Positions 16,800 through 25,313 of a stretch of 39,949 nt of DNA are shown here, in pieces. Location: the NCBI GenBank assembly GCA_023458315.1, contig JAEXAH010000033.1, positions 1 through 39,949 on the forward strand. Reading direction: 5' to 3'. Numbering within the stretch: the first letter of the stretch is position 1; each line of letters starts with the position of its first letter. The notes under the pieces are model-generated. The model was not told where the DNA came from. It did not search any database and saw nothing but the letters and a program-made list of their open reading frames with translations. This DNA comes from Pseudomonadota bacterium (GTDB lineage Bacteria > Pseudomonadota > Alphaproteobacteria > Rhodospirillales > Magnetospirillaceae). The position numbers were made by a program, and so were the translations under genes.

Positions 16800-18470
16800 A
16801 TGGTGAAGAAGAAGAACGCGGCGGGATCGGGTGAACTGTACTTCCTGCCGCTGGGTGGTGCGGGCGAGATCGGCATGAACCTGAACCTCTATGGGTTCGG
16901 GGGCAAATGGCTGATGGTCGATTTGGGTGTCACCTTCGGCGACGATTCCATGCCGATGATCGACGTGGTCATGCCCGATCCGGCGTGGATCGAGGAACGG
17001 GCCGACGATCTGGTGGGCATCGTGCTGACCCATGCCCACGAGGACCATCTGGGCGCCGTCCACTATCTGTGGCAAAAGCTGCGCTGCCCGGTCTACGCCA
17101 CCCCCTTCGCCGCCGCTCTGCTGAAGGGCAAGCTGCACGAAGTGGGCTTGCAGAACGTGGTGCCGGTGCACGTCGTGACGCCGGGCAAGCGATTCGCCGT
17201 CGGGCCGTTCGAGGTCGAGATGGTGCACATGACCCACTCGATCCCCGAGCCGACCTCGCTGGCCATCCGCACTCCGGCGGGCACGGTGGTGCATACCGGC
17301 GACTGGAAGCTGGACCCCGATCCGCTGATTTCCGAGCCCGCCGACCTGGAAAGCCTGCGGCGCCTGGGGGCCGAGGGCGTGCTGGCGGTGGTGGGCGATT
17401 CCACCAACGTCTTCACCCGCGGCCATTCCGGCTCGGAAGCCGAGGTGCGGGCCAATCTGTTCGCGCTGCTGGGCCGCTATACCGGCCGCATCGCCGTCGG
17501 CTGCTTCGCCACCAACGTCGCCCGCGTGGAAAGCATCGCCCTGGCGGCCGAGGCCCACGGCCGGTCGGTGGCGCTGGTCGGCCGGTCGCTGTGGCGCATC
17601 GAGAAGGCGGCGCGCGAACTGGGCTATCTCAAGGATATCGCGCCGTTCCTGACCGATATCGAGGCCCAGGACGTTCCCGCCGACAAGATCCTGTACATCT
17701 GCACCGGCAGCCAGGGCGAGCCGCGCGCCGCGCTGGCCCGCATCGCCGCCAACGACCATCCCATGGTCAAGCTGGGCAAGGGCGACACGGTGCTGTTCTC
17801 GTCCCGTGTCATCCCGGGCAACGAGAAGGCCATCTTCAAGGTGCAGAACGCCCTGGTGCGGCAGGGCTGCGAGATCGTCACCGACCGCGACGAGTTCATC
17901 CACGTCTCGGGCCATCCCGGCCGCGAGGAACTGGAAACCCTGCTGACCCTGCTGCGGCCCGAAATGGTGGTGCCGGTGCACGGCGAGGCCCGCCATGTGC
18001 GCGAGCATTGCGCCCTGGCGGAATCCCTGGGCGTCAAGAAGACCATCACCATCGAGGACGGCGCCATGGTGCGACTGTTCCCCGAAGGTCCGGAAGTGGT
18101 GGACCACGTGCCCACCGGCCGTCTGGCCCAGGATGGTCCGCGGCTGATCCGCCTGGATTCGGAAATCCTGCGCGACCGTCGCCGCATGGTGTTCAACGGC
18201 TCGGCGGTGTGCACCGTGGTGGTGGACCGCAAGGGCAAGCTGGTCACGGACCCGCAGGTCACGGCGCTGGGCCTGCTGGACGAGGACCATTACGCCGAGG
18301 AACACGACGCGGTGGTCGAGGCGGCGCGCGACGCCTACGAGGATCTGCCGCTGTCCGGCCGCCTGGATGACGGCGTCTCGCAAGAGGCGGTGCGCCGCGC
18401 CGTGCGCAAGACCCTCAAGGAAATGCTGGGCCACAAGCCCATCACCACCGTGCATCTGGTCCGGGTGTGA
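16800..18470 (+). CDS. rnj: Ribonuclease J
   Basis: This 556-residue metallo-beta-lactamase/beta-CASP nuclease would act as a 5'-3' exo- and endoribonuclease in RNA maturation and decay. The zinc motif HAHEDH (H78, H80, D82, H83) is intact, as are VHTGDWKLDP, GDSTNVF, the beta-CASP region with CTGSQGEPRAAL, SGHPGREEL and VPVHGEARH. The C-terminal ~100 residues match the RNase J C-terminal domain. ATG at 16800 begins on the base after the coaX stop; a GTG one codon later is possible. nuoN-birA-coaX-rnj is a recurring alphaproteobacterial gene order. Confidence 0.95.
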   Translation: MVKKKNAAGSGELYFLPLGGAGEIGMNLNLYGFGGKWLMVDLGVTFGDDSMPMIDVVMPDPAWIEERADDLVGIVLTHAHEDHLGAVHYLWQKLRCPVYATPFAAALLKGKLHEVGLQNVVPVHVVTPGKRFAVGPFEVEMVHMTHSIPEPTSLAIRTPAGTVVHTGDWKLDPDPLISEPADLESLRRLGAEGVLAVVGDSTNVFTRGHSGSEAEVRANLFALLGRYTGRIAVGCFATNVARVESIALAAEAHGRSVALVGRSLWRIEKAARELGYLKDIAPFLTDIEAQDVPADKILYICTGSQGEPRAALARIAANDHPMVKLGKGDTVLFSSRVIPGNEKAIFKVQNALVRQGCEIVTDRDEFIHVSGHPGREELETLLTLLRPEMVVPVHGEARHVREHCALAESLGVKKTITIEDGAMVRLFPEGPEVVDHVPTGRLAQDGPRLIRLDSEILRDRRRMVFNGSAVCTVVVDRKGKLVTDPQVTALGLLDEDHYAEEHDAVVEAARDAYEDLPLSGRLDDGVSQEAVRRAVRKTLKEMLGHKPITTVHLVRV

Positions 18471-18508
18471 TCTTCGGCCGCTCGACAAGGGCGGTGAAAA
18501 CCCCGTAG

Positions 18509-18546
18509 GCTTTCCCCCAACGAAATAAGAATCCGTTGGGGGAAGC
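18509..18546 (+). promoter_or_regulatory. Hairpin burying the ribosome site of the MFS gene
   Basis: TTCCCCCAACG (18512-18522) is the exact reverse complement of CGTTGGGGGAA (18534-18544), with an 11-base AT-rich loop. Two more pairs form if T18511 is bulged. The right arm is the Shine-Dalgarno run GGGGGAAG, 3-9 bases before ATG 18547. In mRNA the ribosome site would be closed unless the stem opens. No T-run follows, so it is not a normal terminator of rnj. Confidence 0.65.
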
Positions 18547-19794
18547 ATGCACGTCCAGGCCGGGCCGACCTTGTCGGCCGCCCAACTGGCTGTCCGCGTC
18601 CTGGCGCCGTTCGCCGCCGGTTACTTCCTGTCCTTTCTGTTCCGCACGGTCAATGCGGTGCTGGCGCCGCATATCAGTGCCGCCATCCATCTGGATGCCG
18701 CCGCGCTGGGACTGATGACCGCCATGTATTTCCTGGCGTTCGGCGCCTTCCAATTGCCGCTGGGGGTGTTGCTGGACCGTTTCGGCCCGCGCCGGGTCGA
18801 GGCGGCGCTGTTGCTGTTCGCCGCCGCTGGGGCCGGGGCCTTCGCCGTGGCCGAGGCCGCCGGGGTGTTGATCCTGGGCCGCGCCCTGGTCGGGCTGGGC
18901 GTGTCGGCCTGCCTGATGGCGGCGCTGAAGGCCAATGTGCAATGGTATCCGCCCGCCCGTCTGCCCATGCTGAACGGCATCATCCTGTCGGCGGGCGGCC
19001 TGGGCGCGGTGGCGGCCACCGCGCCGGTCCAGGCGGCCTTGGCCTTCACCGACTGGCGCGGCATCTATGCCGGGCTGGCGGTGATCACCCTGGGCGCAGC
19101 GGTGCTGCTGTTCGCGGTGGTGCCCGATCGCAAGGACGCCGCCCAGGCGCCGGAAAGCCTGGCGGCGCAATTGCGCGAGATCGCCCGCATCTTCCGCGAC
19201 CGGCGTTTCCTGCGGGTCATGCCGGTCGGCGCCATGGCCATGGGCGCGTTCCTGGCGGTTCAGGGGCTGTGGGCCGGGCCGTGGCTGCGTGACGTGGCCG
19301 GACAACAGCCCGCGGGCGTCGCCGCCGGGCTGACCGCCATGGCGGCGGGCATGACCGCCGGTTTCCTGCTGATGGGGGTCATCGCCGAACGGCTGGCCCG
19401 CCACGGCGTGCCGGTGGCGGTCGTGGGCGGCGCAGGCATGGCGGCGTTCCTGGCGGTTCTGGCGCTGATGGCGGCGGGATGGGGCGGGGCGCCGCTGGTG
19501 CTGTGCGTGGCCTTCGGCTTTTTCGGCTCGGCGTCGTCGCTGATGTACGCGGTGGTGACGGCGCTGTATCCGCCCCATCTGGCGGGTCGGGCCACCACCA
19601 GCCTGAACCTGACCATGTTCCTGGTGGCGTTCCTGCTGCAATGGGGGCTGGGGGCGGTGATCGGGCTGTGGCCCAAGGGGGCGGGCGGCTGGCCGCCCGA
19701 GGCCCATATGGTCGCCCTGGCCATTCCGGCGGCGCTGCTGGCGGCGGCGTTGCTGTGGTACGCCGCCGGTCTCCGGAAAACTATTTCCCGGTGA
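18547..19794 (+). CDS. Major facilitator superfamily transporter
   Basis: This 415-residue inner-membrane protein has about 12 hydrophobic segments. The loop between helices 2 and 3 has the MFS signature form (GVLLDRFGPRR), and SFLFRTVNAVLAPHI near the N-terminus resembles organic-anion and sugar-phosphate type MFS carriers. The substrate cannot be told from sequence. The start at 18547 follows GGGGGAAGC, which is paired in a stable hairpin. The gene is separated from rnj by 76 bases and converges on the hemerythrin gene, overlapping its 3' end by 14 bases. Confidence 0.85.
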   Translation: MHVQAGPTLSAAQLAVRVLAPFAAGYFLSFLFRTVNAVLAPHISAAIHLDAAALGLMTAMYFLAFGAFQLPLGVLLDRFGPRRVEAALLLFAAAGAGAFAVAEAAGVLILGRALVGLGVSACLMAALKANVQWYPPARLPMLNGIILSAGGLGAVAATAPVQAALAFTDWRGIYAGLAVITLGAAVLLFAVVPDRKDAAQAPESLAAQLREIARIFRDRRFLRVMPVGAMAMGAFLAVQGLWAGPWLRDVAGQQPAGVAAGLTAMAAGMTAGFLLMGVIAERLARHGVPVAVVGGAGMAAFLAVLALMAAGWGGAPLVLCVAFGFFGSASSLMYAVVTALYPPHLAGRATTSLNLTMFLVAFLLQWGLGAVIGLWPKGAGGWPPEAHMVALAIPAALLAAALLWYAAGLRKTISR

Positions 19795-20185
19795 ACAGGT
19801 GCCGGTACTTCATGTCCTCTTCCAGAATATGGTCCAGCAGCCAGGATTTCAGGAACTTGGCCATGTCCTCGGTCAGCACGTCGGCACGCTGGCCGGCCAA
19901 GTGGCGGCTGCGGAAGGCGTGCACCAGTTCGCGCAGGCGTTCATGGGCGGCGTGGTGCTTGTCCAGGTTTTCGTAATCGCGCGACAGCAGCTTGGATTCC
20001 TCGCGCGAGAAATGATGGTCGGTGTAATCCATCAGTTCGTCGAACAACTGCTCCAGCTCCAGCGAGGTGGAGTGCTCGGTCCAGGCGTCGTAGATCTGGT
20101 TCAGGATGTCGATCAGCTTGCGGTGATCGGCATCCAGCATGGCGTTGCCGACGCTGAACGAAGGGGACCACTGGATAAAGGGCAT
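19781..20185 (-). CDS. Bacteriohemerythrin
   Basis: This 134-residue four-helix protein would bind oxygen reversibly at a di-iron site. The full ligand set is visible: H21 (ADHRKL), H58-x3-E62 (DHHFSREE), H77-x3-H81 (KHHAAHE), and H119-x4-D124 (LLDHILEED). It is a stand-alone domain of normal length. It lies 102 bases downstream of nifA on the same strand, which suggests a role in oxygen delivery, storage or sensing linked to nitrogen-fixation control; that link is inference. A possible own promoter lies between the genes. Its 3' end overlaps the convergent MFS gene. Confidence 0.93.
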   Translation of the reverse strand: MPFIQWSPSFSVGNAMLDADHRKLIDILNQIYDAWTEHSTSLELEQLFDELMDYTDHHFSREESKLLSRDYENLDKHHAAHERLRELVHAFRSRHLAGQRADVLTEDMAKFLKSWLLDHILEEDMKYRHLFTGK

Positions 20186-20216
20186 GGGGCGTACTCTCGG
20201 GGAAGACGATCCTAGG

Positions 20217-20246
20217 GTAATAGGCGCCCGCCAAGGCTATTGGCAA
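20217..20246 (-). promoter_or_regulatory. Possible sigma-70 promoter for bacteriohemerythrin
   Basis: On the minus strand TTGCCA (20246-20241) is followed after 18 bases by TATTAC (20222-20217), placing transcription start about 25 bases before the start codon. Matches are 5/6 and 4/6. No FNR-type TTGAT-N4-ATCAA site was seen. Confidence 0.35.
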
Positions 20247-20287
20247 GAGCCGTGCTTTGGAACATCTACAATCCAGCTATGCCGGGA

Positions 20288-21979
20288 TCACAGGTGTCGC
20301 AGTTCGATGTCGTGCTTTTTCAGGGCATAGCCGATCTGGCGCGGCGTCAGGCCCAACAGGCGGGCGGCCTTGGCCTGGACCCAGCCGCAGCGTTCCATGG
20401 CCTGGACCAGCCGTTCCCGCTCGGACAGGTCGGCCGAGGGCGGTTCCGGCTCGGCGGCCACCACGGGCGGCGGCGGGGCGACCGGCGGCGGTTCGGATGG
20501 GGGCGACGCGACCGTGACCGGTGCTTGCGGCGCGGCGGTGGCGGCGGGCACCGGCGGGCGCTTGTTGTTCCACAGCACCGACGACAGACAGGTGTCGCGC
20601 TTGCACGACAAATCCATGTCGGTGATGACCGCGTTCTTGCACATGGTGGCGGACCGGGTGACGCAGTTTTCCAGTTCGCGCACGTTGCCGGGGAAATAGC
20701 AGCGTTGCAGCGCCTGGAGCGCCCCTTCCGAGAAGGTCATCTGGCGGCCGTTCTCGTCGTTGAAGCGTTTCAGGAAGTACATGGCCAGCAGCGGGATGTC
20801 GCCCACCCGCTCGCGCAGCGGCGGCAGGAAGATGGGCACCACGTTCAGACGGTAATACAGATCGGCGCGGAACTCGCCCTTGGCCACCGCTTCTTCCAGG
20901 TTGCGGTTGGTGGCGGCGACCAGACGCACGTCCACCTTGATGGTGCGGCCGCCGCCGACCCGTTCGAATTCGCCTTCCTGCAACACGCGCAGCAGCTTGG
21001 CCTGGAACGAGGCGGAAATCTCGCCGATCTCGTCCAGGAACAGGGTGCCGCCATGGGCCAGTTCGAACCGGCCCTTGCGCTCGGCCATGGCGCCGGTGAA
21101 GGCGCCCTTTTCATGGCCGAACAATTCGGATTCCAGCACGCTTTCCGCCAGGGCGGCGCAGTTGACCTTGACGAACGGCTTGCGGGCGCGCGGGCTGAGA
21201 ACGTGCACGGCGCGGGCGACCATTTCCTTGCCGGTGCCGCTTTCGCCGCGCAACAGCACGGTGGCCTTGGTCGGCGCCGCCTGTTGCACATGGCCGAAGA
21301 CGCGGGCCATGGCGTCGGAATTGCCGACGATGTCTTCCAGCCCCTGCACCGGCATGGCGGGCTTGATCTCTTCCATCTGCTTTTGCAGGCGGGCGTTGTG
21401 CTCCATCAGGCGCGAGCGGTCGGCCGCCACCTTGTGGTGCAGGCTGACGGTCTGACCGACCAGGGTCGCCACCATGGTCAGGAAACGCAGATCGTGTTCG
21501 AAGACGTGGCGGGGGCCGTCGTCCCAACTGCGTTCCACCGACAGCGCGCCCAGCGGTTTGCCGGTGGTCTTGATGGGGACGCAAAAGAACGACACCGATT
21601 CGCCGTCCAGCCCGTCGGCCTGTTCCAGGTATTGCGCCAGCAGCGGTTCGTCGGCGGCTTCGGGCACCAGCATGGGGATGCCGGTCTGCACCACCTTGCC
21701 CACCGCCTCGAGCGGATAACGCAATTCGCCCGAGCGGGCCAGCTTCAGCGACATGCCCGCCACGGCGGCGATTTCCAGCTTCTGGGTTTCGGGGTGCAGC
21801 AGCACCACCGCGCCGTGGCGCATGCGCAGGTATGACGAGAGGATGTTGAGAACGTCGTGGAGGGCTTTTTCCAGGTCCAGGGTCGATCCCAGAACCTTGC
21901 TGATTTCATAGATGCCGATCAACGGCAGGGCGCTATCCGGTCCAGCGTCGCGAAGCATGCGTGATTCGTCCCGACCCAT
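20288..21979 (-). CDS. nifA: NifA, sigma-54-dependent activator of nitrogen fixation
   Basis: This 563-residue activator has an N-terminal GAF domain (about 30-180), a central AAA+ domain with Walker A GESGTGKE (245-252), GAFTGA sigma-54 contact loop (292-297) and Walker B LFLDEIGE (313-320), and a C-terminal Fis-type helix-turn-helix (about 515-563, AARLLGLTPRQIGYAL). The inter-domain cysteines C427, C439, C459, C464 fit exactly C-x11-C-x19-C-x4-C, the motif of oxygen-sensitive NifA proteins, which distinguishes it from cysteine-poor gamma-proteobacterial NifA and from NtrC. A linker rich in Pro/Ala precedes the DNA-binding domain. The start follows GGAGG at ideal spacing. No nif structural genes, nifL or -24/-12 promoter were seen nearby. 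Confidence 0.95.
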   Translation of the reverse strand: MGRDESRMLRDAGPDSALPLIGIYEISKVLGSTLDLEKALHDVLNILSSYLRMRHGAVVLLHPETQKLEIAAVAGMSLKLARSGELRYPLEAVGKVVQTGIPMLVPEAADEPLLAQYLEQADGLDGESVSFFCVPIKTTGKPLGALSVERSWDDGPRHVFEHDLRFLTMVATLVGQTVSLHHKVAADRSRLMEHNARLQKQMEEIKPAMPVQGLEDIVGNSDAMARVFGHVQQAAPTKATVLLRGESGTGKEMVARAVHVLSPRARKPFVKVNCAALAESVLESELFGHEKGAFTGAMAERKGRFELAHGGTLFLDEIGEISASFQAKLLRVLQEGEFERVGGGRTIKVDVRLVAATNRNLEEAVAKGEFRADLYYRLNVVPIFLPPLRERVGDIPLLAMYFLKRFNDENGRQMTFSEGALQALQRCYFPGNVRELENCVTRSATMCKNAVITDMDLSCKRDTCLSSVLWNNKRPPVPAATAAPQAPVTVASPPSEPPPVAPPPPVVAAEPEPPSADLSERERLVQAMERCGWVQAKAARLLGLTPRQIGYALKKHDIELRHL

Positions 21980-22103
21980 GATGTGTCCTCCGTGGCTTGT
22001 GCCCCGGTCGGCGGCCGTCCTCCCAGCCGGTCGCCGTTTTCACTCTCCCTTATTCATAGTGCACAGACCCGGCGGATGCTACTGCCTTACCGGGTGGTTT
22101 TGC

Positions 22104-22421
22104 CTATTTTTTCGACTTGCCTAAATTTTCATCCATCAGCGCCACCAGCAACGGGTTGGCGCGGGCCAGGGCTTGCCACGGCGCCATCATGGCCTGGGCC
22201 ATCTGGGTCCACAGGGCAAAGGGCGAGGCGGCGGCCGGGGATGACGATCCCAGCATCAGCGGCAAATGCGCCATGCCCGCCAGCAGCGGCAGGGCGGCGC
22301 GGAAATCCGGGGTGGCGTTCAATTGGATCGTGACCATCTCCCCGCGCCCGTCGGGGGCGGCGCGGTGGACGATCTCCACGTTCATGGTGGGCAGATCGGC
22401 GGTCAGCTTGGTCTCGTCCAT
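22104..22421 (-). CDS. Hypothetical protein, 105 residues
   Basis: I do not recognise this protein. The N-terminal half (about 12-35) looks like beta strands (MNVEIVHRA, GEMVTIQLNA). The C-terminal half is helical and amphipathic, with a Trp/Met/Ala/Pro-rich stretch (LWTQMAQAMMAPWQALARAN) loosely like phasin-type helices; that likeness is weak. There is no signal peptide or clear membrane segment, and the tail is basic. The start has a good GGAGG site, but both it and the start codon lie in a 12-bp inverted repeat. It sits between livK and nifA on the same strand, 75 bases after livK and 124 bases before nifA. Confidence 0.7.
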   Translation of the reverse strand: MDETKLTADLPTMNVEIVHRAAPDGRGEMVTIQLNATPDFRAALPLLAGMAHLPLMLGSSSPAAASPFALWTQMAQAMMAPWQALARANPLLVALMDENLGKSKK

Positions 22422-22460
22422 GGCATCCTCCGCGTGTGCAGACGCGAAAGGATGCCATGG
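22418..22460 (-). promoter_or_regulatory. Perfect 12-bp inverted repeat covering a start codon
   Basis: CCATGGCATCCT (22418-22429) and AGGATGCCATGG (22449-22460) are exact reverse complements. Inside, CGCGT (22431-22435) pairs with ACGCG (22442-22446) around a six-base loop. On the minus strand the 3' arm holds the AGGA of the ribosome site and ATG of the 105-residue gene. The structure also follows livK by 37 bases, so it could instead stabilise the livK 3' end. No T-run follows. Confidence 0.7.
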
Positions 22461-22496
22461 CCCGAGGAAACGGGAAAGCGAAAGGACAGCTACAGC

Positions 22497-23612
22497 TTAT
22501 TCGGCGTAGGTGTACTTGCCGTCCTTCCAGGTATAGACGACGTAGGTCGGGCCGAGCACGTCACCCTTGGCATCGAAGCCGATGGGGCCGATGGCGGTGT
22601 CGAACTTGTCGCCCGAGCGCAGGGCGGTGATGACCTTGCCGGGATCGACGCTCTTGGCCTTCTCGGCGGCGGCGGCCCACGCCTGGACCGAGGCGTAGCT
22701 GTACAGGGTATAGGTTTCCGGCTCGTATTTCTGGTCGCGGAAATACTTCACCAGCGTGGCGTTCTGCGGCAGCAGGCGCGGATCGGGGCTGAACGTCACC
22801 AGGGTGCCCTGGCCCGCCGGGCCGGTGATGGCCCAGAATTCCTCGACCAGCAGGGCATCGCCGCCCATCAGCGTGGTCTTGACGCCCTGGTCGCGCATCT
22901 GACGCACGATCAGGCCGCCCTCGGTCTTGTAGCCACCCAGGAACAGATAATCGACCTTGGCCGCCTTGACCTTGGTGACAAGGGCGGAATAGTCCTTCTC
23001 GCCGGCGGTGATGGCCTCGAAGAACACTTCGCTGACGCCCTTGGCGTTCAGCGCCTTCTTGAATTCGTCGGCCAGACCTTTGCCATAGGCGGACTTGTCA
23101 TGGATGATGGCGACGGCCTTGCCCTTCTGCTTGGTCGCCAGATAATCGGCGGCGACGCCGCCCTGCTGGTCGTCGCGGCCGCAGACGCGGTGCACGTTGT
23201 TCAGGCCGCGTTCGGTGTATTTCGGGCTGGTGGAACCGGGCGAGATCTGCGGGATGTTGTTTTCCTGATAGACCTCGGACGCCGGAATGGACGAGCCCGA
23301 GCAGAAATGGCCGATCACCGCCGCCACCTTCTTGGACGACAATTCCTCGGCCACCGAACGGGCCTGCTTGGGGTCGCAGGCATCGTCACCGATGGCCAGC
23401 GTTACCTTCTGGCCCAGCACGCCGCCCTTGGCGTTGAGGTCCGCGATGGCCTTCTCGGCGCCGCGCTTGAACTGTTCGCCGAACTGCGCCTCGGGGCCGG
23501 TCATGGGACCGGCCAGGCCCAGCAGGATGTCGGCGCGGGCGGCGGTGGTCGCCACCATCAAGCCCAGGGTGGCGCCAAAGGTCGCTTTGGTCAGCGTGCT
23601 CACCAATGTCAT
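22497..23612 (-). CDS. livK: Branched-chain amino acid ABC transporter, substrate-binding protein
   Basis: This 371-residue periplasmic binding protein is of the Leu/Ile/Val-binding (peripheral-binding type I) family. A signal peptide is visible (about 1-24, ending ATTAARA before DILLGLAGPMTG). Typical parts are GAEKAIADLNAKGGVLGQKV, GDDACDPKQARSVAEEL with paired Cys later (VCGRDDQQGG), and HDKSAYGKGLADEF. I chose ATG 23612 because AAGGAG lies 6-7 bases before it and the signal peptide begins there; the longer open frame adds an unrelated 38 residues. It is the last gene of the liv operon, 128 bases after the methyltransferase, so it may have its own promoter. Confidence 0.93.
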   Translation of the reverse strand: MTLVSTLTKATFGATLGLMVATTAARADILLGLAGPMTGPEAQFGEQFKRGAEKAIADLNAKGGVLGQKVTLAIGDDACDPKQARSVAEELSSKKVAAVIGHFCSGSSIPASEVYQENNIPQISPGSTSPKYTERGLNNVHRVCGRDDQQGGVAADYLATKQKGKAVAIIHDKSAYGKGLADEFKKALNAKGVSEVFFEAITAGEKDYSALVTKVKAAKVDYLFLGGYKTEGGLIVRQMRDQGVKTTLMGGDALLVEEFWAITGPAGQGTLVTFSPDPRLLPQNATLVKYFRDQKYEPETYTLYSYASVQAWAAAAEKAKSVDPGKVITALRSGDKFDTAIGPIGFDAKGDVLGPTYVVYTWKDGKYTYAE

Positions 23613-23740
23613 CCCGTTCTCCTTTGCGGATTGCCTGCCTGTGGGTGGAGTTCGTCCGCTCCCCCCGCGCGAAGAGTGTAACAGCGGGACGGCGGCGGTC
23701 CATGCCAGATTTTTGGTCACGCCCAAGGTTCAGGCGAAAA

Positions 23741-24973
23741 TCACGGCAGGCGCAGGAACAGGAAGTGCACGCCGTTCAGTCGCCACAGCACGTCCATGGC
23801 CTGGGCGAAGGCCCTGGGCGACAGATTGGCGGCGGCGCGGATGTCGCCCAGCGTCGCCTTGCCGTCGATGCGGGCGGCGATGGCGGCGATCTCCGGGGTG
23901 ACGGTGATCTGGCAGATGATGGGGCCGCGGCTCTTGCCGAACTGGAAGGTGCCGCCCACCTGCTGGTGCGGAAAGCTGAAGCCGTCATGCCACACCGGAA
24001 TGGCGGCGGGATCGGTGGGCAGGGGCGGTGCCACCGGGTTGTCCTGGCGCACCACGTAGAACACATGCATCTGCGACAGGCAGTGCAGCGACTCGGCCAC
24101 CGCCGCGCGCTCCAGCATGCTTTTGCCGTTCAGGCGGCGCAGCAATTCGGCATCGCCGCACACCCCCGCCGGGTCGTATTGTACCAGCGGCAGGAAGCTG
24201 GTGACGCGCAGCCCGGCCTGGGCGGCGAAGATGCCAATCTCGGGCACGGTATAGCTGCGGTCCTGCGAATGCAGGAACATGTCGAACAGCTCGTGATCGT
24301 CGCTTTTGGGCGAAATGCCCAGCACCGGGTTGACGCGCAGCAGGTTGTTGGGCGGCAAATTGGCCATGACCCGGCGGAAGATGGCGATGCGTTCGGCGGC
24401 GGGCAGGGTGTCGGGGGCCAGCACCCGCAGCATGGATTGGGTGGAATAGACGCCGGAACGGCCCAGCGTGCCGTACAGCATCAGTCCCATGGCACCGTCG
24501 GGCGCCAGTTGCGCCGCCAGCGCCGCCAGACCGGCATCGGGATCGGGCAGGTGGTGCAGCACGCCCGAGCAATCCACGTAATCATAGGGGCCGGGCGCCA
24601 GTTGCCCCACGTCCAGCAACGATCCGGTCACGAAGGTGATCGCAAGGCCGCGGATTTCCGCCCGCCGTTCGGCGATGGCGCGCGACGCGGTGGACAGGTC
24701 CAGATAGACGATCTCGGCCGGACATTGGCGGTCGGCCAGTTGCTGCGCCAGATAGATCAGCGCGTCGCCGGTGCCGCCGCCCGCCACCAGTACCCGGAAC
24801 GGCCGGGTGAAATCGCGCCGCCCGCCAAAGGCGAAATGGCTGATGCCGTCCAGATTGCCGCCCAGGGTGGTGATCAGCCGCTTGTGGTCGTCCTCGGGGT
24901 CGCGCAGCGGATAGGGGAAGGTCTCGTACTGGTCCTTGACGCCCGTGACCCGCGCTTTCTTCGACTTGCTCAT
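23741..24973 (-). CDS. Class I SAM-dependent methyltransferase
   Basis: This 410-residue protein has a Rossmann methyltransferase core: motif I RVLVAGGGTGDALIYLA, acidic motif IYLDLS, and motif IV-like DYVDCSGVLHHLPDPDAGL. An N-terminal QYETFPYPLRDP block and a C-terminal ~90-residue part (IDGKATLGDIRAAANLS) resembling a small helical or winged domain flank it. The substrate is unknown. ATG at 24973 overlaps the stop of the preceding membrane-protein gene (ATGA), so it is translated with the liv transporter. The upstream part of the open frame is a shadow. Confidence 0.8.
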   Translation of the reverse strand: MSKSKKARVTGVKDQYETFPYPLRDPEDDHKRLITTLGGNLDGISHFAFGGRRDFTRPFRVLVAGGGTGDALIYLAQQLADRQCPAEIVYLDLSTASRAIAERRAEIRGLAITFVTGSLLDVGQLAPGPYDYVDCSGVLHHLPDPDAGLAALAAQLAPDGAMGLMLYGTLGRSGVYSTQSMLRVLAPDTLPAAERIAIFRRVMANLPPNNLLRVNPVLGISPKSDDHELFDMFLHSQDRSYTVPEIGIFAAQAGLRVTSFLPLVQYDPAGVCGDAELLRRLNGKSMLERAAVAESLHCLSQMHVFYVVRQDNPVAPPLPTDPAAIPVWHDGFSFPHQQVGGTFQFGKSRGPIICQITVTPEIAAIAARIDGKATLGDIRAAANLSPRAFAQAMDVLWRLNGVHFLFLRLP

Positions 24974-25313
24974 GCTTGGGGAATGTCCTGTTCCTTCTCG
25001 GCCCAGCCGAACAGCCCGGTGCGGCGGTACAGCCAGGGATATTGCCGCACCATGCGGCGCGCCTGGGTCATGCGATAGGCGGCCAGGGTGATGGCGGTCA
25101 GCACCACGGCGTTCAGGGCGAAACCGGGCAGCGACAGCAGCGTGCCCTGGAACAGCGCGAAGCACAGGAAGCGGTCGGCGCAGGCCAGACCCAGGGCATA
25201 GGGGAACACCTGCCACAAGGGTCGCCAGGTGGCGGCCAGGGCCTGGCCGGACATGAAGGCGCAGCCGCCCATGAACAGGATGGTGATGCCGATGAAGACG
25301 GGCAGGGATTCGA

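Noticed and set aside
16017..18548. 843-codon open frame on the minus strand opposite coaX and rnj
   Set aside because: Antisense shadow; both plus-strand genes have intact catalytic motifs.
22067..22095. ACCCGG...CCGGGT inverted repeat as a terminator between the orphan gene and nifA
   Set aside because: Only 6 bp with a 17-base loop, and the T-rich stretch is on the plus strand, where no gene ends.
21980..22103. -24/-12 sigma-54 promoter for nifA
   Set aside because: No GG-N10-GC element with TGGCAC/TTGC character was found on the minus strand.
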